Source of the DNA: CAZMVU01 sp964569295
GTDB taxonomy: Bacteria > Hydrogenedentota > Hydrogenedentia > Hydrogenedentales > JAGMZX01
DNA length: 13,650 nt
Direction: 5' to 3'
Assembly (NCBI GenBank): GCA_964569295.1
Contig: CAZMVU010000130.1
Span: 1 to 13,650, forward strand
In this document: positions 1 to 6,974 of the stretch, one piece after another
How the letters are laid out: every line of letters starts with the position of its first letter
How positions within the stretch are numbered: position 1 is the first letter of the stretch
Notes under the pieces: model-generated
The model's database searches: none
The model's input: only the letters and a program-made list of their open reading frames with translations
What the model was told of the DNA's origin: nothing
Program-made: the position numbers and the translations under genes

Positions 1-30
1 AAAACAAAAGGGTGGCTCTGGGAGAGGGGG

Positions 31-77
31 CCGAGGAACCGCTTGTTTCCCCAAAACGGGTTCCCCCGGTTTGTCTT
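31..77 (+). terminator. terminator-like hairpin with short T-rich tail
   Basis: The arm at 31-40 (CCGAGGAACC) can pair with 59-69 (GGTTCCCCCGG), giving about nine pairs with one mismatch or bulge and a loop of about 18 bases. A T-rich stretch (TTTGTCTT, 70-77) follows. This could end a plus-strand gene lying left of the window. The long loop and interrupted T tract make it a weak candidate. Nothing else supportable is seen in 1-279; the short open frames there have no recognisable product. Confidence 0.3.
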
Positions 78-279
78 GGACATTACTGAGTGTGGGCAAC
101 GGCCGCGTTGGTACCAGGCAGCCGCTGCGCGGTGTGTACCATACGCGGGTTGGCGCAGGGCGCCATGAGACAGGAAAGTCACAGTTGCGCTGCGGTCCGT
201 CGATCAGAACCCGGGCGGCTTTCCCGGCAGCGCTTCTGCGATGGGCCGCCCATGCCCGGAGCGCACGGCTGACGCGGTG

Positions 280-1182
280 TCAATGTGCGCTGGCGCGCCA
301 CTGTGTTTTCAGGAAGCTGGCCGCCGCTTTGAGCGCCTGGCGGCCTTCGGCCAGCCGGTGGGCGAACAAGTGCCATACGTGCACCATGTCGTCCCACTGC
401 TCGAAGCACACATCCACCCCAGCCGCACGCAGCCGCTGTGCAAGGCGCGTTGCGTCATCGAGCAGCACTTCGCACTCGCCGACCTGGATCATCATAGGCG
501 GCAGTTCATGCAGATCCGCGTAGATGGGCGAGGCCAGCGGCGTCTTCATGTCTGCGCCGTTCAGATAGATTTTCGCGAAGAGCAGCGCCCCACCCCGCGT
601 GATTACCGGGTCGGCGCTGGCTTTCGTGCGCATGGCCGGCGTGTCGCAGGTGAGATCGGCCCACGGCGAGATGGACAGGGCCGCGGCCGGCATGGGTAAA
701 CGGGCGTCACGCGCCGCCACGAGCGCCGCCACCACGAGCCCGCCGCCCGCCGAGTCGCCCGCCACGGCAATACGCTTGTGATCCACACCATGCCCCAGCA
801 GCCAGCGGTAGGCCGCCACGGCATCGTCCACAGCGGCGGGGAAGGGATGCTCCGGTGCGAGGCGATAATCTGGCACGAGGCAGCGCGCGCCGGTGACTTC
901 GCTGAGCCGTGCGGCCAGCGGCGCATGGGTACGCGCCGACCCAATGACATAGCCGCCGCCGTGCAGGTAGAGGATGGTGTACTTATTCGCCGCGTCGCCC
1001 GCGGTAATCCAGGCGGCGGGTATCGCGCCGACGCTCTCCCCGCTCATGCGTGTGCCCGGCGGCAACGGAATCTGCGCAGTGAACTCCTCGAAGTCTGCCC
1101 GCAACTCGGGGATTGCCGCCGGCACGTGCTGTGCCCGTTCCCGCAGGAGTGCGGCGACCGCTTCGATTTCCGCTTTGCTCAT
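280..1182 (-). CDS. alpha/beta hydrolase, hormone-sensitive-lipase (HSL) family esterase
   Basis: This 300-residue protein is a probable cytoplasmic carboxylesterase or lipase acting on short or medium acyl esters. No signal peptide is visible. The HSL signature is complete. The oxyanion-hole motif HGGGY is at residues 74-78, YRLAPEHPFPAA follows at 107-118, and the nucleophile elbow GDSAGG is at 142-147 with Ser144 as nucleophile. The acid region VGECEVLLDD is at 234-243, with Glu238 where the family usually has Asp, and the catalytic His268 lies in MVHVWH. Length matches the family (about 300-320). The ATG at 1182 follows a GGAGG (plus-strand 1188-1192) with 5-nt spacing. It lies 43 bp downstream of the zinc-ribbon gene on the same strand, so co-transcription is likely. 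The natural substrate cannot be told from sequence. Confidence 0.93.
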   Translation of the reverse strand: MSKAEIEAVAALLRERAQHVPAAIPELRADFEEFTAQIPLPPGTRMSGESVGAIPAAWITAGDAANKYTILYLHGGGYVIGSARTHAPLAARLSEVTGARCLVPDYRLAPEHPFPAAVDDAVAAYRWLLGHGVDHKRIAVAGDSAGGGLVVAALVAARDARLPMPAAALSISPWADLTCDTPAMRTKASADPVITRGGALLFAKIYLNGADMKTPLASPIYADLHELPPMMIQVGECEVLLDDATRLAQRLRAAGVDVCFEQWDDMVHVWHLFAHRLAEGRQALKAAASFLKTQWRASAH

Positions 1183-1225
1183 GCCAGCCTCCGGCCAGAT
1201 TATACGGCTTTTGCCTGTGGGGGGG

Positions 1226-1594
1226 TCAACGCCCGCCGAACAAGGGTGATTGGAAGGGCTGCCCGCAATACATGCACTGGCTGTGGCGCGAGTTGTTCAC
1301 CCGCTGACATTGCGGGCACCGCACGGCACGGGCGGTGATCTTGCCGTCCCGCTTACCGTCGCGCATGTCAATTTCCTCCACCATTTTTATGAGTTCCGCG
1401 TCGGTAAGCCCCAGCTTATCGCAGAGAATCTCCCACAGCGCCTGGTTCAACAACGACAGCCGCTCGACTTGCACCTCGAGCAGGCGCGTCTTGCTTTGCA
1501 CGTTGGCGGCTTGCTGCGTCGCACTTTGCGCCTTGGCATTAGCGGCTTGGGTCTCCATGGCGTGCATCAGATAGGCCATAGTCCAAAGTGACAT
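1226..1594 (-). CDS. small coiled-coil protein with C-terminal zinc ribbon
   Basis: I do not recognise this 122-residue protein as a named family. Residues about 15-55 are rich in Ala, Gln, Glu and Leu and look like a helical coiled coil. A short acidic/basic linker with EEIDMRDGKRDGK follows. The C terminus has a CPQC-x10-CMYC pair (Cys93, 96, 107, 110), typical of a zinc ribbon. The start was set at ATG 1594 because an AGGAGGG (plus-strand 1601-1607) sits 6 nt upstream; longer in-frame starts at 1621 and 1723 lack such a site. A TATGAT-like -10 box lies just upstream. The hydrolase gene follows 43 bp later. A regulatory or protein-binding role is conceivable but unproven. The frame is real by codon use, the ribosome binding site and the Cys pattern. 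Confidence 0.75.
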   Translation of the reverse strand: MSLWTMAYLMHAMETQAANAKAQSATQQAANVQSKTRLLEVQVERLSLLNQALWEILCDKLGLTDAELIKMVEEIDMRDGKRDGKITARAVRCPQCQRVNNSRHSQCMYCGQPFQSPLFGGR

Positions 1595-1616
1595 TGCGTA
1601 CCCTCCTTTTCTTTTA

Positions 1617-1622
1617 ATCATA
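1617..1622 (-). promoter_or_regulatory. candidate -10 box for the zinc-ribbon/hydrolase unit
   Basis: On the minus strand the hexamer TATGAT differs from the sigma-70 consensus TATAAT at one position. It lies a few bases upstream of the strong ribosome binding site of the zinc-ribbon gene. The -35 position at 17-nt spacing reads TGTACC, a poor match, and the resulting leader would be very short. It is proposed from the hexamer and its location in the divergent intergenic region only. Confidence 0.3.
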
Positions 1623-1746
1623 GCGTACACACCGCCGCCGGTACATGCACGCGGGCGCGGGTATGGTTGCGCCACGGCTGGCCGGCGCGGTACGATCCAT
1701 GTGGATCCCGGTGGCTTATGCACCGGCTAACCACGAGTACCCTGCC

Positions 1747-2718
1747 TTGAGCGATACCAGCGAACACAACGAGACGTCCCCTGTGCCCGAAGACGGCGTT
1801 GCCGGGGATGCCGGCCTCGACGAGGCGGCGTCTGTACCGGCCGAAGCGGCCAAAGCAGCGCAGGAGGGGGATATGCCCCCGGCGGCGGCGCAGGATGCGC
1901 CGGCTCCGGACGCGGCGGCGTTTATCGTGGATCAGGCGACCGATGAGGTGCTGCGGATTCATCTCGATCAATTCGAGGGGCCTTTCGAGGTGTTGCTGTA
2001 TCTCATCAAGTCGCAGGAGATCGACATCTTCGACATTCCGATCGTGACGGTTACCGAGCAGTACCTGCGTTTCCTCGAGCTGCTGCGCGGGGAGAACCTC
2101 GATGTGGCCGGTGAGTTCCTCGTGATGGCGGCCACGCTCATCCAGATCAAGTCGCGGATGATTCTGCCGGTCGAGGTTGAGGAAGAAGAGGAGGAGGAAA
2201 TCGAAGAAGAGGATCCGCGCCTGGAATTGGTCGAGAAGCTGCTCGAATACCGCAAGTACCGGGAGCTCGGCGAACAACTCGGGGATTGCCACGAGCGCGC
2301 CCAGGACCGGTTCCCGCGTATGGTGAAGCCGAAGGTCGAAGTGGTCGATGACGACGGGTATATCGAAGTGAGCCTCTATGACCTGACCCAGGCCGTGCGC
2401 AATATCATGCGGTTCATTCGCGAGCCGGTTATTCAACGGCTGGCGATGGAGGCCTATTCGGTGGACCAGAAGGTGGGGTATCTCGAAGATCTGCTGGTTC
2501 AACGGGACACAATAGCCTGGAGCGAGCTGTTCGCCTTGAGCCGCGACAAACTCGAAGTGGTGTGCTATTTCCTCGCCGTGCTCGAGTTGTGCCGCATGCG
2601 CCGCGTGCGTGCGCACCAGCACCAGGAGTTCGGCGAGATTCGCATCTTCCCGCGCACGTTTGAGGAGGCGCTCGACGAAGATGATACGGATGTGGTGGAA
2701 ACGGGCGGAAGCGTCTGA
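1747..2718 (+). CDS. scpA: segregation and condensation protein ScpA
   Basis: ScpA is the kleisin subunit of the bacterial SMC-ScpA-ScpB condensin, which bridges the SMC ATPase heads and helps compact and segregate the chromosome. With the start used here the protein has 323 residues. The hallmark LDQFEGPFEVLLYLIKSQ begins near residue 73. AGEFLVMAATLIQIKSRMIL follows at about 121-140, then a run of Glu at about 144-155. The C-terminal winged-helix part ends in RIFPRTFEEAL. The start is uncertain. TTG 1747 opens a natural-looking MSDTSE N terminus, and 1747-1872 has coding-like codon use, but its ribosome site is weak. ATG 1873 has an ideal AGGAGGGGG just upstream and would give a family-typical 281 residues. 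ATG 1645 is also open. yraN overlaps the 3' end; no scpB or smc is in view. Confidence 0.93.
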   Translation: MSDTSEHNETSPVPEDGVAGDAGLDEAASVPAEAAKAAQEGDMPPAAAQDAPAPDAAAFIVDQATDEVLRIHLDQFEGPFEVLLYLIKSQEIDIFDIPIVTVTEQYLRFLELLRGENLDVAGEFLVMAATLIQIKSRMILPVEVEEEEEEEIEEEDPRLELVEKLLEYRKYRELGEQLGDCHERAQDRFPRMVKPKVEVVDDDGYIEVSLYDLTQAVRNIMRFIREPVIQRLAMEAYSVDQKVGYLEDLLVQRDTIAWSELFALSRDKLEVVCYFLAVLELCRMRRVRAHQHQEFGEIRIFPRTFEEALDEDDTDVVETGGSV

Positions 2719-3079
2719 AAACCCGCGCCATGCACTCGGCCGCCGCGGCGAGCGCGTGGCCGCGCGCTACCTGCGCCTGCGCGGCTACCGGATTCTCGCG
2801 CGTAATGCCGTGTTTGCACGTTGCGAGATCGATATCATCGCGCGCAAGGGGGACACCATCGCTTTTGTCGAGGTGCGCACGGTAACCCAAGGGGAGCCCC
2901 TCCTGCCGCAGGATACCGTGACCCCGGCCAAGCAGGCGCACATCCGCCGGGCTGCCTCGGTTTGGATTGCGCGCGAGGGACGCGACGGCTGGTATTACCG
3001 GTTCGATGTGATCGGCATAATCATGGGAGAAGGCCGCAAGCCTCAGGTGGCGCATTTTCCCGACGCCTTCCCCGGCTGA
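2681..3079 (+). CDS. yraN: UPF0102/YraN-like predicted nuclease
   Basis: This 132-residue protein belongs to the UPF0102 (YraN) family, which has a restriction-endonuclease-like fold and is thought, not proven, to act in DNA processing. The family core is visible. LGRRGERVAARYLRLRGYRIL sits near residues 19-39, Glu49-Ile50-Asp51 forms the acidic metal site, and FVEVR is at 62-66. Most members have Lys in the last motif (EVK); here it is Arg66. The length is normal. ATG 2681 was chosen because a GAGGAGG lies about 11 nt upstream and the protein then starts close to the conserved region; ATG 2690 is possible and an earlier in-frame start at 2609 is unlikely. It overlaps the scpA 3' end by 38 bp in another frame, implying one transcript and coupled translation. 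Confidence 0.85.
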   Translation: MIRMWWKRAEASENPRHALGRRGERVAARYLRLRGYRILARNAVFARCEIDIIARKGDTIAFVEVRTVTQGEPLLPQDTVTPAKQAHIRRAASVWIAREGRDGWYYRFDVIGIIMGEGRKPQVAHFPDAFPG

Positions 3080-3130
3080 GCCGCGTGATTCCGGTTTCCA
3101 GCGGCGCGCGGCCCCACACCCGCCGGCAGC

Positions 3131-4624
3131 TCAGACAGCGTCGAGCGCGGCCTCGAAACGTGCGCCCAGATCGCCGCTATCTTCCAGCCCGACGGAAACA
3201 CGCACGAGGTAGCGGGAGACGCCAAGCGCCTCGACCCGCTCGAGTTCGTTGTAATGCGCGAGCAGGGTATAGGGACAAGCGAGGGTGAAATCGGCGCCGA
3301 GACTCGGCCCCTTGGTGACGCGCAGGGCATCGTAGAAGGCCGGGGCTGTGCGCGCCGCGTCCTTGAGCAGGATCGAGCACAAGCCGCCGAAACCGCCGCC
3401 GGCCCGGTGCACCTGCGTGTAATGATGCGGCGTGGTGTACTTCGGGTAGTAGAGGGTGTCCACTTTCGGGTGTTCATGGAGGTAATCGCACAGGGTTTCG
3501 GCGGTGGTGTTGATGCGGCGCATGCGCTCGGGAAAGTCTTTGGAATAGGCGGCGAGCGCCTGGGCGTCCTCCTCCCACAGCAAGTCCTCATGGTGGGCGT
3601 CGAGATAGGTGCGGAAGCGCTCGCAGAATGGGGAGTCCGGGTTCAAGACGAGCGAGCCGCCCATGACATCGCCCACGCCCGCGAAGTATTTTGTGAGGCT
3701 GGTGACCACTGCGTCCGCGTAGGGCATGAGGTCCACGTTCACGAACGTACCAAGGGTCTCATCGACGATGAGCGGCACACCCCGGGCACGCAGCACCTCG
3801 GCCAGGCGCACCACGTCGACGCTTGTCAGCAGTGGGTTACCCGCAAACTCGCAGATGACGCCCGAGACCGTCTCCTGCGCGAGCAGCGCCTCGACCTGCG
3901 GCGCCTTCTCGGCGACAGCGCCGGGGAAGAAGTGGACGCCCGGCTCGGTCTCCGTCTGGATTTTGAGTACGTCGACATAAGGGAACCCCACCTGCACGCT
4001 TTTTGCGCGGGGTGTCAGCGCCTGAACCATGCGATGGGCTTCGGCGAGCGCGGCAATGCCGGTAGGGTAGAGGTAGACATCCTGCACCTGCGACCCGGCC
4101 AGGCGTGCGAGGCGCGTGCGTACTGTGTTCTTGGCGCCGGTGGGTGCGGGATCGCGGCCATGCAAAATGGCCTGGGCCTGGCGCGAACTCACCAACTCGC
4201 CGAAATGCTGCCAGAAGCGTTTGAGCGTGTCCTGGGCCTCGGCCGGCGCCACCAGGACGGTGGCTTTTGCGGCGGACAAGGGCACGAGGCGCGTTGCCCG
4301 GCCGGACTTTGCCTGAATGAACGCGGCCGCGCGTTCGGCTACCCGGCGCGAGGGGAACACGGCGCAGCATTCGCCGGGCCCGGCGTGTTGGGCGGCGCAG
4401 GCGGCGAACAGTTCGGCGACCAGCGGCTGAAATACGAACCGCGGGTAACCGCAGACCATCTTGCCGAGCACCGCCGGGTCGCCCGCCTCATAGCCGGCCA
4501 CATGCCGCCACAGAGGGAGGGCCACCGAAGTGGCATGGGGCGAGTCGGGAACGGGCTTGCCAAGGTCTTCGGCTTGCCAGCGCGGGTTGCGGCAGAGTTC
4601 GAGGTGTTTTTTGCCTTTGGTCAT
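3131..4624 (-). CDS. cystathionine gamma-synthase-type PLP enzyme, long (fungal-like) form
   Basis: This is a PLP-dependent transsulfuration-family enzyme (Cys/Met metabolism) of 497 residues, about 100 longer than typical bacterial MetB or MetC. Residues 20-63 (LGKPVPDSPHATSV, LPLWRHVAGYEAGD, GYPRF) resemble, from memory, the N-terminal region of fungal STR2/YML082W-type synthases. The catalytic part has YPTG at 186-189 in the cofactor-phosphate region, Asp288 in PLIVDET for the pyridine nitrogen, and the Schiff-base Lys312 in SLTKYFAG followed by GDVMGGS. The family end motif LVRVSVGLED is at 473-482, with Arg475 the likely carboxylate binder. The expected reaction is gamma-replacement of an activated homoserine with cysteine, but lyase or sulfhydrylase activity is equally possible. 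It is convergent with yraN. ATG 4624 has no clear ribosome site; see the CTG finding. Confidence 0.85.
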   Translation of the reverse strand: MTKGKKHLELCRNPRWQAEDLGKPVPDSPHATSVALPLWRHVAGYEAGDPAVLGKMVCGYPRFVFQPLVAELFAACAAQHAGPGECCAVFPSRRVAERAAAFIQAKSGRATRLVPLSAAKATVLVAPAEAQDTLKRFWQHFGELVSSRQAQAILHGRDPAPTGAKNTVRTRLARLAGSQVQDVYLYPTGIAALAEAHRMVQALTPRAKSVQVGFPYVDVLKIQTETEPGVHFFPGAVAEKAPQVEALLAQETVSGVICEFAGNPLLTSVDVVRLAEVLRARGVPLIVDETLGTFVNVDLMPYADAVVTSLTKYFAGVGDVMGGSLVLNPDSPFCERFRTYLDAHHEDLLWEEDAQALAAYSKDFPERMRRINTTAETLCDYLHEHPKVDTLYYPKYTTPHHYTQVHRAGGGFGGLCSILLKDAARTAPAFYDALRVTKGPSLGADFTLACPYTLLAHYNELERVEALGVSRYLVRVSVGLEDSGDLGARFEAALDAV

Positions 4625-4662
4625 CGTTTTACGCGCGGCATCAGCAGGAGCTGGCAGCCCCG

Positions 4663-4671
4663 CCTCCTCCT
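4663..4671 (-). promoter_or_regulatory. strong Shine-Dalgarno motif ahead of an in-frame CTG
   Basis: On the minus strand AGGAGGAGG is followed after 5 nt by CTG (4657-4655), which is in frame with the PLP-enzyme ATG at 4624, 11 codons later. It is too far (38 nt) from that ATG to serve it in the usual way. It may be a true start for a slightly longer protein or a coincidence. Confidence 0.35.
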
Positions 4672-4913
4672 GGATGATCGGTTTCCGCGTGGCCTGTGCG
4701 ACAGCCCCGTGCAGAACGCCGTAAGCGCGCGCTTGTTCGCCGTGTGCCCTTTAGCGCGCAGGCGAAAAACGTATGCCATGATGGCCACGAAAACCTCACG
4801 GGTGCATGACAATACCTTTGTTTGCTTCCGGGTCCCTTCCAAATCGGCAGCATGATCCCTGCACCCGCTAAAGAGCCCCATGAACACCTAAACAATACCT
4901 CACCGAAGAATGT

Positions 4914-4952
4914 ACGGCCCCGTATTGCGCATGTACTGCGTACGGGGTCCGT
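4914..4952 (-). terminator. strong hairpin downstream of the PiT gene, possible terminator
   Basis: The arm 4914-4924 (ACGGCCCCGTA) pairs with 4941-4952 (TACGGGGTCCGT) over 11 pairs with a single bulged T. A further inner stem of CGCA/TGCG continues after a 3-nt bulge. The structure lies about 65 bp beyond the PiT stop codon on the transcribed strand. The minus-strand tail is only moderately T-rich (ATTCTTC), so factor-dependent ending or mRNA 3'-end protection is as likely as classical intrinsic termination. Confidence 0.5.
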
Positions 4953-5014
4953 TACGCCCCACCTCAGTAAATGCGCCGCGTTACCTGGATATTCCCCGAT
5001 CCGCGAAATGGGTG

Positions 5015-6268
5015 CTACACGCCGAAAGCGAAGTGCGCAATGAGGTAGAAAATGATCGTCATGATCGCGACGACGGGCAGCGTGGCGAACCAGGAGAAGA
5101 AGATGCGCATGACGGTGGCGCGGTTGACTCCCGTGATGCCGCGCGCGAAGCCCACGCCGATTATGGCGCCTACAAGGGTGTGGGTCGTGGATATGGGCAG
5201 GCCCATGTTCGAGCAGGTGAGCACGGTTATGGTCGCGCCGATGTCCGCCGCGACGCCGCGCGACGGTGTGATGTTCGTGATGTCGGAGCCGACGGTGCGC
5301 ATGACGCGGTAGCCGAAGGTGCTCAGGCCGATGACGATACCGATGCCGCCGAGTGCGAGCACCCAGTTGGGCACGAGGGCCTGCTCGGGGATGGCGCCGC
5401 TCTGGACGATCTCGATGACGCCGGCGAGCGGGCCGATAGCGTTGGCGACGTCGTTCGAGCCGTGAGCAAAGGCCACGGCACACGAGGTGATCACCACGAG
5501 TACGGCGAAGACCCGTTCCACCTTGGCAAGCTGTTCCCGGGCACTCTCCTCTTCCGAATGGCCGCCCCACAGCTTGCGCAAAGCGGCATAGGATATGGCC
5601 GCGGCCGCCAAGCCGATGAGGCCGCTGATGAGAACGGTCTGGCCCAGGCTGGGGTGCCAGTCGAGGTTTTTGAGGCCCTTGATAATGGTGCCAAGCGTCA
5701 TGATAACAAAGACGAAGAAAGTGGTAATGGGCACGCCTGCCAACGCAGCACGCACCGGTTTGTTGTCACCGAGCACGAACCGCGCGATAAGTGTAAACAC
5801 CAGGAACGCGATTATGCCGCCAGCCACCGGCGATATGAACCAACTCGCCACCACCTGACCGAGTGTGCCCCAGTGTACGTGGCCGAATCCCGCACGCAGC
5901 ACGCCGAATCCCGCGATAGCCCCCACGATCGAGTGGGTGGTCGACACGGGGAGGCCGAACCACGAGGCCATGTTGAGCCAGGTGGCCGCGGCCAGCAGCG
6001 CACATACGAGGCCGACGGCCAGGATATAGGGGTTGTCGGCGAAGGCCTGGGTGTCGATGATGCCCTTGCGCACGGTGTTTGTCACGTGGCCGCCGACGAG
6101 GAAGGCGCCGGCGAATTCGAAGATCGAGGCGAGCACCACCGCCCAGAATACTGTCAACGCGCGTGAGCCCACGGCATTGGCCATGGAATTGGCCACGTCG
6201 TTGGCGCCGATATTCATGGCCATGTACAGCCCGAAGATAACCGCTATGATAACAAGGGGGTCGTACAC
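5015..6268 (-). CDS. pit: PiT-family inorganic phosphate transporter
   Basis: This inner-membrane carrier takes up phosphate (as the metal-phosphate complex or with H+/Na+) and has 417 residues. The inverted-repeat architecture of the PiT family is clear. GANDVANS at 21-28 is mirrored by HGSNDVANA at 269-277, and GLPVSTTHSIVGA at 105-117 by GLPISTTHTLVGA at 356-368. About ten hydrophobic segments flank a short charged cytoplasmic loop (about 233-252, GGHSEEESAREQLAKVER). The start is GTG 6268 with GGAAGGA (plus-strand 6276-6282) 7 nt upstream; an ATG just upstream is out of frame. It follows the DUF47 gene by 31 bp in one operon, a common pairing in which the DUF47 protein modulates the transporter. 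Length and motifs are normal, with no sign of damage. Confidence 0.96.
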   Translation of the reverse strand: MYDPLVIIAVIFGLYMAMNIGANDVANSMANAVGSRALTVFWAVVLASIFEFAGAFLVGGHVTNTVRKGIIDTQAFADNPYILAVGLVCALLAAATWLNMASWFGLPVSTTHSIVGAIAGFGVLRAGFGHVHWGTLGQVVASWFISPVAGGIIAFLVFTLIARFVLGDNKPVRAALAGVPITTFFVFVIMTLGTIIKGLKNLDWHPSLGQTVLISGLIGLAAAAISYAALRKLWGGHSEEESAREQLAKVERVFAVLVVITSCAVAFAHGSNDVANAIGPLAGVIEIVQSGAIPEQALVPNWVLALGGIGIVIGLSTFGYRVMRTVGSDITNITPSRGVAADIGATITVLTCSNMGLPISTTHTLVGAIIGVGFARGITGVNRATVMRIFFSWFATLPVVAIMTIIFYLIAHFAFGV

Positions 6269-6299
6269 CGGTTCATCCTTCCGCGATGTGTTGGGTGTT

Positions 6300-6974
6300 T
6301 TACTTTGTCCCGATGATCTGGTGCAGGTACTTGGCGGCCTTCTCGGCGGAATTGGCGACCTTGCCGAGGGTGCGGCAGTATTTGTCGATGAACATGAGCG
6401 TTACGGGGCCGAGTTCTTCCTCGCGCTTATAGCACTTCTCGGCAAAATGGCGCTCGAGCTTGTCCGCCTTCCACTCTTCCTCACCGATCTGGTGGATGCC
6501 TTCGATCACCTTGTCCACCTCGTTGCCGGTGAAGGCGCTCTCTGCGAGCACGGAAATCTCCCTGGCCAGGGTGAGCAGTTGCTCGCTCACACGGATGACC
6601 TGGTCGACGAACGCGATGTAGTCTTCGCGCATGTCCTCCGGCAATGTGGTCGGGCGGATGCGCGCCAGCACCGCATAGTCCTCTGCCGCGTCGGCGACGT
6701 CGTCCTGGAAGCTCAGGAACCGCAGCAACTCGAACCGGCCCACCGACAGCAGGTGGATCTTGTTCACGTTCTTTCGGATTTCATCCTTAATCATGTCCGC
6801 CTCGTGCTCGGTTTGCGAGCACTGATGGTGGAGGCCTTCGAGTTTGTCGAACTCACCCTCCATAAGAGCAATGGTGATAGGGCGCAGCAGTTCGACGCAC
6901 TCATGCACTTTCTGGGTGTGTTCCAGCAGCGAGGTGAATGGCGACCCGCCAAGGAATTTCTTCAAAAAGCCCAT
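6300..6974 (-). CDS. DUF47 / PhoU-like phosphate transport regulator
   Basis: This 224-residue soluble all-helical protein belongs to the DUF47 (PhoU-related, TIGR00153-type) family. Members are encoded next to PiT transporters and are thought to regulate them, binding metal through repeated (E/D)xxxD motifs. Such motifs are seen at Glu56-Asp60 (EHEAD), Asp91-Asp95 (DDVAD) and Glu167-Asp171 (EWKAD). The N terminus, MGFLKKFLGG, is typical. ATG 6974 is preceded by GGAGGAA about 6 nt upstream. This is the first gene of the operon, with the PiT gene 31 bp downstream, so its promoter should lie in 6975-7320; no convincing Pho box or sigma-70 pair was identified there. Confidence 0.94.
   Translation of the reverse strand: MGFLKKFLGGSPFTSLLEHTQKVHECVELLRPITIALMEGEFDKLEGLHHQCSQTEHEADMIKDEIRKNVNKIHLLSVGRFELLRFLSFQDDVADAAEDYAVLARIRPTTLPEDMREDYIAFVDQVIRVSEQLLTLAREISVLAESAFTGNEVDKVIEGIHQIGEEEWKADKLERHFAEKCYKREEELGPVTLMFIDKYCRTLGKVANSAEKAAKYLHQIIGTK

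Larger units (their letters stand above)
4625..5014. other. 390-bp intergenic region between the PiT gene and the PLP-enzyme gene
   Basis: Both flanking genes are on the minus strand. The region holds a strong imperfect hairpin (4914-4952, listed separately) near the end of the PiT gene. It also holds a minus-strand AGGAGGAGG (plus-strand 4663-4671) near the PLP-enzyme start. Two overlapping minus-strand open frames run through it, but their translations are Arg- and His-rich and match nothing I know. I saw no convincing SAM, cobalamin or T-box leader, though a covariance-model search was not possible. Confidence 0.5.

Noticed and set aside
1618..2622. 334-codon minus-strand open frame
   Set aside because: It is antisense to scpA, whose family motifs are certain. 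The composition is rich in His, Arg and Leu with no domain seen.
3254..4855. 533-codon plus-strand open frame
   Set aside because: It is antisense to the PLP-enzyme gene, whose motifs and codon use are clear. The translation is Gly/Arg/His-rich with no recognisable domain.
4641..5570. 309-codon minus-strand open frame covering the 390-bp gap
   Set aside because: Most of it is a frame-shifted shadow of the PiT gene with heavy Arg/His content. It offers no ribosome site or known motif.
4910..6166. 418-codon plus-strand open frame
   Set aside because: It is antisense to the PiT transporter. Its His/Arg/Glu/Gly-rich composition is typical of a reverse shadow of a hydrophobic gene.
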